From an uncultured Clostridia bacterium (GTDB lineage: Bacteria > Bacillota > Clostridia > Christensenellales > UBA1242), in the NCBI GenBank assembly GCA_944372585.1, contig CALVZQ010000001.1, positions 70,512-134,511 on the forward strand: a stretch of 64,000 nt of DNA, given 5' to 3'. Both the position numbers and the translations under genes were made by a program. Numbering within the stretch: the stretch's first letter is position 1; every line of letters starts with the position of its first letter. The notes under the pieces were generated by a model. The model was not told the origin of the DNA. It ran no database searches and saw only the letters and a list, made by a program, of their open reading frames with translations. Shown here in pieces: positions 23,745 to 31,897 of the stretch.

Positions 23745-25325
23745 ATGAAAAAAGAAGATAAAAAAGAAAAATCGAAAAAACAAAGCAACAAAGAAAAATT
23801 TGACAAAACAGAGAAAAAGAAACATCAAAAGGGCTTTTTATGGTTTTTGGGAGTGTCGGCAATGTCTGTGGCACTTTTGCTTTGTTGTCAATTTTTCTTT
23901 GCAAACACGATAACTGGAAAAGAAAAGTTTTATGACAACACAAAAATCAATGGCATTGACGTCGGCGGAATGTCTGTCGCCGAGGCGGAAAATGTGGTTT
24001 TGACTGATATGCTTGAAAGCAGGAAAGATATTGAGATTAAACTTACAAGCAAGGACAAAAGTTGGACATTGTCAGGAAACGATTTTGAAGTGTCAAACAG
24101 AATACAACCTATTGTGGCACAAATTGTGAGATACGGCAAAGATGGAAACTTCTTTCAAAATATGAGAAAGGCAAAACAAATAAAGACAGAGGGGAAAGAC
24201 TTTCAAATTTCATACACAAATGTCTTGGCAGATATTGACGAGAAAATCAATGACATAATTGAAGAAGTTGAGCAAGAAAGCAGACCGGCAAGTTTGATTT
24301 TTCAACCAAATTCAGAAGAGACTTTTTCGGTCGACAAAGGACAAAATGCAATTCTTGTCAATAGAGATCAATTATATCAAGAAATTGATAATGCTTTGAA
24401 AGTTAGCAAAAAGGCAAAAATTGAAATTCCAATCATTGAGATAGAAAATCAAATTGATGTCGAGGCGCTTAAAGACAGTGTTGTCATGCGAAGTGAATTT
24501 TCCACTTCATATGCAACAAGTTCAACGGCAAGAAAAAACAACATAAAAAAAGCTTTGGAAAGTTTTAATGGAATGATTGTTGAACCTGGTGAGACTGTTT
24601 CTTTCAATGAAACTACTGGACCAAGAACTGAGGCTCAGGGATATGAAAATGCGCATATCATTGTTGGTGGAGTCTATGTTGACGGTGTTGGAGGTGGTGT
24701 TTGTCAGGCGTCAACAACACTCTATAATGCGTTGATTTTGGCTGACGTTGAAATTTTGAGTGTCAATCATCATTCTTTGCCAGCATCTTATGTTCCACTT
24801 TCATTTGACGCCATGGTTTCTGGTAGTTATTCAGATTTGGTGTTCAAAAACACCCTTGACAATCCAATATATATCAAAACCTCTGCTGATGAGAATAAGG
24901 TCACAGTTCAAGTTTATGGACAAAAATTTGAAGATGGCATAAGCATCAAAAAACGAACAGAACTTGTGAAAATTCTTCCACATAATGGTGACAAAATTGT
25001 TGCTGACACAAAAGGAGAATATTCCAACAGAATTTTGTACAAGGGTGAATATCTGAGAATTAAATATCCAAGAGAAGGATATGAGAGCAAGGGCTATTTA
25101 GAGTATTACAAAAACGGCGAACTTGTGGAGGAAAAACAGATAAGGCATGACTATTATTTGCCACAAGATGGTGTAGTTATGGAAGGTGTTGAAACTCCTG
25201 CAGAGGGAATGATTATTCCTGCAAGTGATGTCAAAATCATCAAACCACAAAAAGTGACAAAGGCAAACGAAGACGCGGTCAAAAACAAACTTGAAAAGAC
25301 CAATCCAAGTGAATTTAATCCATAA
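23745..25325 (+). CDS. VanW family cell-wall protein
   Basis: 526 residues. A very basic Lys-rich N-terminus (1-30), one membrane helix (about 35-53), a YoaR-like putative peptidoglycan-binding domain (roughly 65-260), the VanW domain (about 275-395, with VSFNETTGPRT and GGGVCQASTTLYNA) and a C-terminal G5-like beta domain (400-490). VanW proteins are extracytoplasmic wall proteins of unknown biochemical role, first named from vancomycin clusters; nothing here indicates resistance. A -10-like CATAAT (23733-23738) lies six bases before the ATG and no ribosome-binding site is visible, pointing to leaderless translation. Confidence 0.88.
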   Translation: MKKEDKKEKSKKQSNKEKFDKTEKKKHQKGFLWFLGVSAMSVALLLCCQFFFANTITGKEKFYDNTKINGIDVGGMSVAEAENVVLTDMLESRKDIEIKLTSKDKSWTLSGNDFEVSNRIQPIVAQIVRYGKDGNFFQNMRKAKQIKTEGKDFQISYTNVLADIDEKINDIIEEVEQESRPASLIFQPNSEETFSVDKGQNAILVNRDQLYQEIDNALKVSKKAKIEIPIIEIENQIDVEALKDSVVMRSEFSTSYATSSTARKNNIKKALESFNGMIVEPGETVSFNETTGPRTEAQGYENAHIIVGGVYVDGVGGGVCQASTTLYNALILADVEILSVNHHSLPASYVPLSFDAMVSGSYSDLVFKNTLDNPIYIKTSADENKVTVQVYGQKFEDGISIKKRTELVKILPHNGDKIVADTKGEYSNRILYKGEYLRIKYPREGYESKGYLEYYKNGELVEEKQIRHDYYLPQDGVVMEGVETPAEGMIIPASDVKIIKPQKVTKANEDAVKNKLEKTNPSEFNP

Positions 25326-25393
25326 CTAAAGTATTGTTTGCTTGCAATTTTGTATTGCTTGACTTCAAATAGTGAATATAATAAAATATAATT

Positions 25394-26302
25394 ATGTCTG
25401 AAAATGAGAAAAAGGAAAAGAAACCATTAACAAAGAAACGAAAAATCATTCGTTCTGTTATTGTGACAGTCATTATTGTCGCAATAGTTGTTTTGGCATA
25501 TTACATTCTGGTTTGGACTGGTGCATGGGAGTATATCAACTCTGTTGACAAAATCAGAGAACTCATTTTGTCACTTGGGTTTTGGGGACGTTTTGCTTTT
25601 GTTCTGTTGCAATTTTTGCAAGTGACTTTTTTGCCTATTCCTTCAACAATTTCCACCCTTGCTGGAGTTTTGATCTATGGACCTTTTCAGGCGGCCCTTT
25701 TAAGCCTTGCGGGAATCATGCTTGGAAGCATTTTGGCGTTTTGGCTTGGAAGACAATTCGGAAGAAAACTTGTTGTTTTCATGGTTGGCGAAGAAACTTG
25801 CAAAAAGTGGACTGATTTTTTGACAAATGCGAAATATTCCTTTGTTGTTATGATGGTTCTGCCAATTTTCCCAGATGATGTTCTATGTTTGGTTGCTGGG
25901 CTTACAAACATGACTTGGAAATTTTTTGTGTTAACCAACTTGATTGCAAGACCTATTGGAATTTTTATGACTTGCTACATTGGAAGTGGAGAACTTATAC
26001 CTTATCACGGTTGGGGGCTTGTGGCATGGGCATTTATCATTGTTTTTGTTGCAATTCTGCTCTATTTGACATTCAAATATCGACCTCAAATTGAAAACTT
26101 TTTGAAAACCAAATTCAAGTCAAAAGATAATGTTTCCGCAAATGTTGAAGCCGGCAAAGAAGAGATAAAAGAAAAAGAACAACAAAATGAGAAAACAGAT
26201 ATTGTTGAAGAAAAACCAAACAATAAAAACCAAAAACAAAAAAGAGCCAACAAAAAATCAAACCAGAGGAAAAACGACAATGGCAACAAAGAAGAAAGTT
26301 AG
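25394..26302 (+). CDS. TVP38/TMEM64 (VTT/DedA-like) membrane protein
   Basis: 302 residues. About six membrane segments between 16 and 230; the VTT signature is seen as FWLGRQFGRKL and PIFPDDVLCLVAGLTNM. Proteins of this family are lipid scramblases or transporters in the cytoplasmic membrane. The last 70 residues are a Lys/Glu/Asn-rich cytoplasmic tail (KNQKQKRANKK), longer than usual. TATAAT at 25377-25382 precedes the ATG by 11 bases. Its stop overlaps by 4 bases the stop of the convergent LysM micro-gene. Confidence 0.88.
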   Translation: MSENEKKEKKPLTKKRKIIRSVIVTVIIVAIVVLAYYILVWTGAWEYINSVDKIRELILSLGFWGRFAFVLLQFLQVTFLPIPSTISTLAGVLIYGPFQAALLSLAGIMLGSILAFWLGRQFGRKLVVFMVGEETCKKWTDFLTNAKYSFVVMMVLPIFPDDVLCLVAGLTNMTWKFFVLTNLIARPIGIFMTCYIGSGELIPYHGWGLVAWAFIIVFVAILLYLTFKYRPQIENFLKTKFKSKDNVSANVEAGKEEIKEKEQQNEKTDIVEEKPNNKNQKQKRANKKSNQRKNDNGNKEES

Positions 26303-26466
26303 CTTTTGCTTAAGATGACAAACACTCCTTCTTTTATTTGTTTTGGCGACATATTGTTGTCAAGCAAAATTTTTGTGCTGTCGATATCAAACTTTTGCGA
26401 AATAGTTTTCAAATTTTCACCTTTTTTGACTTGATAATATGGAAAAGGTATTTTTTTTATGCTCAT
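26299..26466 (-). CDS. Micro-protein consisting of one LysM domain
   Basis: 55 residues, minus strand; ATG at 26466 preceded by AAAGGAGAG, stop TAA at 26299-26301. The whole protein is one LysM motif: YYQVKKGENLKTISQKFDID, then ILLDNNM and IKEGVFVILSK, matching the YxVxxGDxLxxIAxxF...LxxxN...lxxGqxLxIP pattern. LysM binds N-acetylglucosamine in peptidoglycan or spore cortex. There is no signal peptide, so it may act on the mother-cell side during sporulation or be exported atypically. It overlaps the end of the TVP38 gene tail to tail. Confidence 0.75.
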   Translation of the reverse strand: MSIKKIPFPYYQVKKGENLKTISQKFDIDSTKILLDNNMSPKQIKEGVFVILSKS

Positions 26467-26535
26467 TTTCTCTCCTTTCTTTTTGTTTATATTTTATTAG
26501 GCATAAATCGGCAAAAATTCTTATAAATTAAAAAT

Positions 26536-28086
26536 ATGAAGTCAATTTTCAAAAATGTTGCAATAATAACTGCTTTTTCGCTCTTGACAAGAATGTTGGG
26601 GTTTTTCTTTCGCATATTTTTGTCAAGAACAATTGGTGCGGAAGCTCTCGGAATGTATCAAGTTGCACTTTCAATCTTTATGGTGCTTTTGACCATTGTT
26701 TCAAGTGGATTCACTTTGATAATTTCAAGAATGACTGCAAGTTATCGTGTTGGAGCAAAAAAGAAAGAAATTGGAAGTCTTGTCACTTCAAGTCTTTTTG
26801 TTGGACTGGCTGTCAGTGTCATTTTGTGCCTTGTGATTTTGTTGTTCAGAAATTTGTTTGCCAATCTTTTCACAGACAAAAATTGCATTTATATTTTGAT
26901 TATTTTGCTTCCTTCATTGATTTTTTCTTCTGTCTATAGTGTCTTTCGTGGTGCAATGTGGGGGAATGACAATTATTTTGGACTTTGTGTTTCAGAACTT
27001 TTGGAGCAAGTGGTCAAAATTGTTGTGTGTGTTCTGCTTTTGGCATCAGGTATGACGGCTCTTCAAAATGCAATGTCGGTGGCATGGTCTTTCACACTTT
27101 CGTGTGTTGTTTCTGCGTTTTTTGTTATGCTTCTGTATTTTTTCTATGGCGGAAAATTGAACAAACCAACAAATATATATAGAAAAGTGATAAGACAGTC
27201 TGCACCAATAACTGGTGTGAGGGTTGCAAGCAGTTTTGTTCAACCACTTATTGCCTTAATCCTTCCAGCACAACTTATGGCGGCGGGATACACCTCTGCT
27301 CAATCGATGAGTCTTTATGGAATTGCAATAGGCATGACCTTACCTTTTTTGTCGCTTCCTTCTGCATTGATTGGTTCGCTTGCGACTGCGCTTGTCCCAG
27401 ACATTTCAATGGCAATGGTGCAAAATGACACAAAACACATTGAAACCAGAGTGCAATCTTCCGTTTTGTTTGCGATGTTTGTTTCCTTTTTGATTGTTCC
27501 GATTTTCATAGCAATTGGGGACAAGTTTGGAGTTTTTATTTATGACAACGAATTGAGTGGGACATTGCTTCAATATTCGGCATGGATAATGATTCCTATG
27601 GGGCTTACAAACATTTCTTCCGCAGTTTTAAATTCAATTGGAATGGAAGTCAAATCTTTCATAAATTATCTAATTGGCGGATTTTTTATGTTTGTCTCAA
27701 TTTTGACACTTACGAGATTTGTTGGGATAAATGCACTTGTGATTGGAATGGGATTATCTTCTTTGATTACGGCAACATTGAATTTGTTGATGCTCAAAAG
27801 GAAATTGAAAATAGAAATAAACATCAAAAGGAATCTGCTTCTTTTCATTATGTTTTCCATTCCAACTGTGGCAATCACATCTTTTTTGAGTTCGCTGCTT
27901 TCTTATGTCTTTCCGATGTTCTTTAATCTTGTGATATCAACTTTTGTTGGAATTGTTGTCTATGTTGGTTTATGTTTGATTTTCAATGTTGTAAACTTTT
28001 CCGTTTATGTTGTCAAACTTAAGGAAAAATTTGCGGGAAAAGTTAACGTTTCAAAAATTAAGCAAAAAAAGAAAGAAAAATCATAA
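26536..28086 (+). CDS. SpoVB/MurJ-like MOP-superfamily flippase
   Basis: 516 residues with about 14 membrane helices. The start FKNVAIITAFSLLTRMLGFFFRIFLSRTIGAEALGMYQVALS is the characteristic N-terminus of the polysaccharide-flippase (PST/SpoVB) family, which moves lipid-linked sugars such as lipid II across the membrane. The tail is Lys-rich. In spore formers SpoVB serves cortex synthesis; the nearby sporulation genes fit, but a vegetative wall flippase is equally possible. TATAAA (26522-26527) ends eight bases before the ATG with no ribosome-binding site. Confidence 0.88.
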   Translation: MKSIFKNVAIITAFSLLTRMLGFFFRIFLSRTIGAEALGMYQVALSIFMVLLTIVSSGFTLIISRMTASYRVGAKKKEIGSLVTSSLFVGLAVSVILCLVILLFRNLFANLFTDKNCIYILIILLPSLIFSSVYSVFRGAMWGNDNYFGLCVSELLEQVVKIVVCVLLLASGMTALQNAMSVAWSFTLSCVVSAFFVMLLYFFYGGKLNKPTNIYRKVIRQSAPITGVRVASSFVQPLIALILPAQLMAAGYTSAQSMSLYGIAIGMTLPFLSLPSALIGSLATALVPDISMAMVQNDTKHIETRVQSSVLFAMFVSFLIVPIFIAIGDKFGVFIYDNELSGTLLQYSAWIMIPMGLTNISSAVLNSIGMEVKSFINYLIGGFFMFVSILTLTRFVGINALVIGMGLSSLITATLNLLMLKRKLKIEINIKRNLLLFIMFSIPTVAITSFLSSLLSYVFPMFFNLVISTFVGIVVYVGLCLIFNVVNFSVYVVKLKEKFAGKVNVSKIKQKKKEKS

Positions 28087-28092
28087 AAAAAC

Positions 28093-28125
28093 TCAAAAAT
28101 TTCACAAATATGTGTTAATTTTTGA
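28093..28125 (+). terminator. Hairpin between the flippase and DUF421 genes
   Basis: TCAAAAATT (28093-28101) with AATTTTTGA (28117-28125), extended inward by CACA/TGTG. There is no T-run beyond the stem, so a terminator role is uncertain; it lies directly upstream of the DUF421 -10. Confidence 0.4.
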
Positions 28126-28145
28126 AAATTACTTATAATATTTTC

Positions 28146-28865
28146 ATGTTAACAATAGTCGCTAGAGCAATAATAATCTATTTGGTGGTCTTGTTTTTGT
28201 ATAGACTTATGGGCAAAAGGCAATTGGGACAAATGCAACCTTTTGAATTGGTTTTGACGCTTATCATTGCCGATCTTGCAACAATTCCAATGGCAGAAGT
28301 GTCTGTTCCGGTTTTGCATGGAATTGTGCCACTGCTTACTCTTGTGATTTTGCACTTTGTTTTGACTTTTCTTTCCAAAATTAGCAACAAATTTGCCTCT
28401 TTTTTGAGTGGAAAACCTGTGATTGTCATCAATCCAGACGGAATAGATTACAAGGCTTTGAAAAATTTAAACTTATCTGTTGATGACGTGTTTGAAGCAA
28501 TAAGAGGTTGTGGATATTTTAAGATCGAACAGATTCAATATGCAATTATGGAAACCAACGGAAAGATGAGTGTGCTTCCAAAAAGTCAATATGCACCAGT
28601 CACAGTTGAGGATATGCATATTGAAACAGAAAAAAGTGCTATTCCAATCAATATCATCAACGAAGGAAAAATTGTCAAAGAAAATTTGCCAATTGCAGAT
28701 ATTGATGAATCAGATGTCAAAAACATCTTGGAGCAAGCAAAAATTAGAAAAGTTAAAGATGTTTTGATTTTGACAGTAGATAAAAATGGGTCGGTTTATA
28801 TACAAAAATTTAATGAAAAGTATCAGACTATGCAACTTAAACCATTAGGGCAGGTGCAAGAATGA
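28146..28865 (+). CDS. DUF421 (YetF-like) membrane protein
   Basis: 239 residues from ATG 28146. An in-frame start at 28122 is rejected because TATAAT (28134-28139) lies between the two and ends six bases before the chosen ATG. Three N-terminal helices with the family signature YRLMGKRQLGQMQPFELVLTLIIADLA, then a cytoplasmic domain (SGKPVIVINPDGID, and the alpha/beta region to about 180) and a less conserved tail. YetF/YcaP-family proteins are associated with spore coat or envelope functions; the biochemical role is unknown. It overlaps the next gene by ATGA. Confidence 0.9.
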   Translation: MLTIVARAIIIYLVVLFLYRLMGKRQLGQMQPFELVLTLIIADLATIPMAEVSVPVLHGIVPLLTLVILHFVLTFLSKISNKFASFLSGKPVIVINPDGIDYKALKNLNLSVDDVFEAIRGCGYFKIEQIQYAIMETNGKMSVLPKSQYAPVTVEDMHIETEKSAIPINIINEGKIVKENLPIADIDESDVKNILEQAKIRKVKDVLILTVDKNGSVYIQKFNEKYQTMQLKPLGQVQE

Positions 28866-29263
28866 CGAAATATATCTGGTTTAAACTTTTTGCCATTCTT
28901 TTTATTGTTGGAGTTTTGATTGCAATTTGTGTTGTTGAGGACAGAGTGGTTGTAAGTTCTCTTAATGAAGTAAAAAATTATTGTTACGAAATTGAAGAGA
29001 CGGCAAAGAAAAATGGCATTGTTGATGGTGAAGTGGCAAGCTTGGTGGACAATCTGGAATACAGTTGGATCGTCAATGAAGGAAAGATGTGTTTCATGGT
29101 CAATCACAAATCAATCGAACAACTTGGAATTGAAATTGTCAGGCTCAAGACCTACATTGATGAGGAAGAACCAATTGAATTTTTTGTTTCACTTGAAATA
29201 ATCAAACATTATGTTGAAACGTTTCAGCATTTTATGGGGGCAAGTTTTCATAATATTTTATAA
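28862..29263 (+). CDS. DUF4363-like membrane-anchored protein
   Basis: 133 residues, start overlapping the DUF421 stop (ATGA). One N-terminal membrane helix (about 8-25) followed by an extracytoplasmic helical domain with regularly spaced acidic and aromatic residues (NLEYSWIVNEGKMCFMVNH). DUF4363 proteins are regularly encoded directly after DUF421 genes in Clostridia, which supports the assignment and a joint function in the envelope. Confidence 0.8.
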   Translation: MTKYIWFKLFAILFIVGVLIAICVVEDRVVVSSLNEVKNYCYEIEETAKKNGIVDGEVASLVDNLEYSWIVNEGKMCFMVNHKSIEQLGIEIVRLKTYIDEEEPIEFFVSLEIIKHYVETFQHFMGASFHNIL

Positions 29264-29275
29264 TGTTATAAGGCA

Positions 29276-29307
29276 AAAAAAGACCGTCTATCTTTGCGGT
29301 CTTTTTT
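29276..29307. terminator. Bidirectional terminator
   Basis: AAAAAAGACCG (29276-29286), ten-base loop, CGGTCTTTTTT (29297-29307). It ends both the DUF421-DUF4363 operon and the convergent surface-protein gene. Confidence 0.9.
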
Positions 29308-29313
29308 GAAAAA

Positions 29314-30420
29314 TTACCAGACTTTATCTCTTTTTTTATAAAAGATTATCAATGCTATAATGCTGGCTATCAAAATCACTAAACAAATTATAAGCAACAC
29401 AAGCCATACATAAGAAGTCGTTTGTTGTTTGATTGTTGACAGATTCTGCACGGAAAGACTGAGTTTTTCACTTCCATCTGAATTTTTTATTGTGCAATAA
29501 ACAGTCCAAATCCCTTCAATGTCATTTGAATCAAACACAAAGTTTGTTCCTGTGACCTTTTCTTCTGGAAGTGACTGCCAAATTGCTGTGAAGTTTGCAT
29601 AGTTTATGTTTTCATCTTTGATTTTTTGTGTCAAAACATAACTTGTGTTCATTTGGTCATTTCCAACAACATTCCACTGAATATATTTTGGATTGACGTA
29701 TTTGTATGTGTCATTTGAGAGGTAGAGATTAAAGACATTCATAAGTTTGTTTGAACTTGAAATTGAATACAAAATTCTGGTGTCTGAAACAGGAATTGAA
29801 TCTATGTCGTCGGGCAAAACAGCAATGTATATGTCTCCTACTGATCTGCTGATGTCAACCCCGTCTTCTTCATATGTGTAGACAAAATCAAATTTGTAAA
29901 GACCAAAATCATTTCCAGAACATCTTGTCAGCGACTCTGTTATGTTTGCATCACTGTCGATATGATAATAGAAATCAAATTGTGGGAATGTGTTGTTTGA
30001 TATGTTTCCTTGGTATAAGATTTCTGGTTCTGTCACGCCAAGCGAAGTCTGCAAGTCATCTGTTTGAATGTTTGTGAGCAAAAACTGATATGACTTGAAT
30101 GTTAGGGAGTTGTTTGAGATGCTGGAATTGAAACGAAATCTCAGATAATCCAGTTCGCTCCAATTGAAACAAAAATAATCAATTTCTTCTCCGACAACAG
30201 TTGTGATTGTTCTTTTGTCAAGGTCAAGAGCATTTTGATTTCTTGCATTGACTGTTATTGTCATTGAAAAGTTGTTGTCCTGGAGCGTTTGTTGAACAAA
30301 GGATTCTGCGTTTGCAGTTTCTGTTTTCTGCAAAGAGAAAATCCCTAAACCTAGAGTTAGGACAATCAAAAAAATGGAAATTGTTTTAATCAAAAAACTT
30401 TTCGTGATTTTTTCTTTCAT
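29314..30420 (-). CDS. Type I membrane surface protein, unknown
   Basis: About 368 residues on the minus strand. ATG 30420 or 30423 is chosen because an extended -10 (TGG-TAAAAT at 30428-30433) lies just before, excluding the upstream in-frame ATG at 30447. A signal peptide (about 5-40, SIFLIVLTLGLGIFSLQKTETANA with a possible ANA cleavage), an extracellular beta-rich domain of about 300 residues, a membrane helix (about 336-360) and the cytoplasmic end YKKRDKVW. No known domain recognised, no LPXTG. Confidence 0.7.
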   Translation of the reverse strand: MKEKITKSFLIKTISIFLIVLTLGLGIFSLQKTETANAESFVQQTLQDNNFSMTITVNARNQNALDLDKRTITTVVGEEIDYFCFNWSELDYLRFRFNSSISNNSLTFKSYQFLLTNIQTDDLQTSLGVTEPEILYQGNISNNTFPQFDFYYHIDSDANITESLTRCSGNDFGLYKFDFVYTYEEDGVDISRSVGDIYIAVLPDDIDSIPVSDTRILYSISSSNKLMNVFNLYLSNDTYKYVNPKYIQWNVVGNDQMNTSYVLTQKIKDENINYANFTAIWQSLPEEKVTGTNFVFDSNDIEGIWTVYCTIKNSDGSEKLSLSVQNLSTIKQQTTSYVWLVLLIICLVILIASIIALIIFYKKRDKVW

Positions 30421-30513
30421 CATCTTTATTTTACCATAAGATTTCAATTTTTAAAAACAATTTGAAATATTTTAGAAATATAAATTTATTTTTGTTTCTT
30501 AAAGGTTTCTTTG

Positions 30514-30542
30514 TTGACAAAAGTTATGAATAATTTTATAAT
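30514..30542 (+). promoter_or_regulatory. Consensus promoter of the glmU-like operon (leaderless)
   Basis: TTGACA (30514-30519), 17 bases, TATAAT (30537-30542): both hexamers are perfect. Six bases later is the ATG at 30549. Confidence 0.85.
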
Positions 30543-30548
30543 ATTTCC

Positions 30549-31382
30549 ATGGAAATTGATAACGAATTGGAAATTGAAGTAAGCGAAAATCAAATAAGTT
30601 TTGATTTTTTGCAAGATATGAACAAAAAACCTTTGCAACAAGCAGAAAACTATGATTGGGTTGCAGAGGAAACTTTGGTTGTTCTTGTCAGGGCAAAGGG
30701 GGAAATTTCTCCAAATTTTGACATCTGTGGCAAAAAAATGATTGACTGGGTGGCACTTGCAGCTTCGGGTTGTGCCCAAAAAATCATTGAAGAACCAGAG
30801 GAAGAAAATCTTTTGGAAACAGTTAAAAATTTGGCAGAAGGATATAATTTTGTTGCAGTGCTCTATAGTGACACTCCACTTTTGAAGAAGACGACATTTT
30901 TGGAGATTATGGACTATTTTTCCAAACGCCGTATGAATGTTTTGAAACTTGTCAGAGGGTATGTTTTCAGAGCGGAATATTTGCAAAATGCCAAAATGCT
31001 TTTGTCAACAACTGTGGAAGAGTTTGACAAAGAAGATTTCACACTTATCAATTCTTCAAAAAAAGTGTCTTTTGCTTTCAAAGTTTTGAATGAAAGAATT
31101 TTGAACTATCACAAAGAAAATGGCGTCATCTTTTTTGGAGAAAACACAATTTTTATTGATGCAGATGTTGAAATTGAAGCAGGTTGTGTGATCTACCCAA
31201 ACAACATAATCAAAGGTGAAAGTTACATCGGAAAAAATGTTATTTTGGAAAGCGGAAACTACATCTTTGACACGATTGTTTGTGATGAGGCATTTGTTTG
31301 TCAAAGTTATCTTGAAAAAAGCAAAGTGGAAAAGGGAAAAGTGATTGGACCTTTTGCAAAACTTATCAATCAAAAAGTTTAA
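30549..31382 (+). CDS. Degenerate GlmU-like protein
   Basis: 277 residues. The middle resembles the GlmU uridyltransferase domain: VVLVRAKG where GlmU has the LAAGxGTRM nucleotide loop, and LYSDTPLLKKTTFLEIMDYF matching the GDTPL region. Residues about 198-275 form a short left-handed beta-helix (VEIEAGCVIYPNNIIKGESYIGKN, VIGPFAKL) as in GlmU, but it stops before the acetyltransferase catalytic residues. Both active sites therefore look lost. It heads the usual glmU-pth-mfd gene order, which supports descent from GlmU. Possibly structural or regulatory now. Confidence 0.7.
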   Translation: MEIDNELEIEVSENQISFDFLQDMNKKPLQQAENYDWVAEETLVVLVRAKGEISPNFDICGKKMIDWVALAASGCAQKIIEEPEEENLLETVKNLAEGYNFVAVLYSDTPLLKKTTFLEIMDYFSKRRMNVLKLVRGYVFRAEYLQNAKMLLSTTVEEFDKEDFTLINSSKKVSFAFKVLNERILNYHKENGVIFFGENTIFIDADVEIEAGCVIYPNNIIKGESYIGKNVILESGNYIFDTIVCDEAFVCQSYLEKSKVEKGKVIGPFAKLINQKV

Positions 31383-31393
31383 GGGGAATTTTT

Positions 31394-31897
31394 ATGAATG
31401 TTGTGGTTGGACTTGGCAATCCTGACGAAAAATATAGAAACACATATCACAATATTGGTTTTGATGTTGTTGATGCCTTGGCTGAAAAACTGGGCATTTC
31501 TTTTGATAAAAACAAATTCAAAGCATTGGTTGCAGAAGGGGTTTTTAACGGCGAAAAATTGTTGATTGTGAAACCACAGACCTATATGAATTTGAGTGGC
31601 GAAAGTGTGGTTATGATCAAAAACAAATTCAAAGATGCAAGAATTTTGGTTGTTGTTGATGACATAGATTTGCCAAAGGGAAACATCAGATACAGAGAAC
31701 ATGGTTCTGCCGGCACACATAATGGACTTAGAAGCATTGTTTCTTACATTGGAGAAGATTTTGAAAGGCTGAAAATTGGAATTGGCAGAGATATAACAAT
31801 GGACCTTGCGGATTATGTGCTTTCAAAATATGACAAGAGCGTTTTTGAACCAATTATTGCAAAAGCGGTCAATGAAATTTGTGAGAGATTGTCTTGA
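31394..31897 (+). CDS. pth: Peptidyl-tRNA hydrolase
   Basis: 167 residues, ATG after AAGGGG. VVGLGNPDEKYRNTYHNIGFD carries the substrate Asn9 and catalytic His19; VVDDIDLPKGNIRYREHGSAGTHNGLRSI holds the catalytic Asp near 92 and the GSAGHNGL-type loop. It releases peptides from stalled peptidyl-tRNA. Shorter than the usual 185-195 by its C-terminal helix region. The start is 12 bases after the glmU-like stop, and the stop overlaps the mfd start (TGATG). Confidence 0.93.
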   Translation: MNVVVGLGNPDEKYRNTYHNIGFDVVDALAEKLGISFDKNKFKALVAEGVFNGEKLLIVKPQTYMNLSGESVVMIKNKFKDARILVVVDDIDLPKGNIRYREHGSAGTHNGLRSIVSYIGEDFERLKIGIGRDITMDLADYVLSKYDKSVFEPIIAKAVNEICERLS

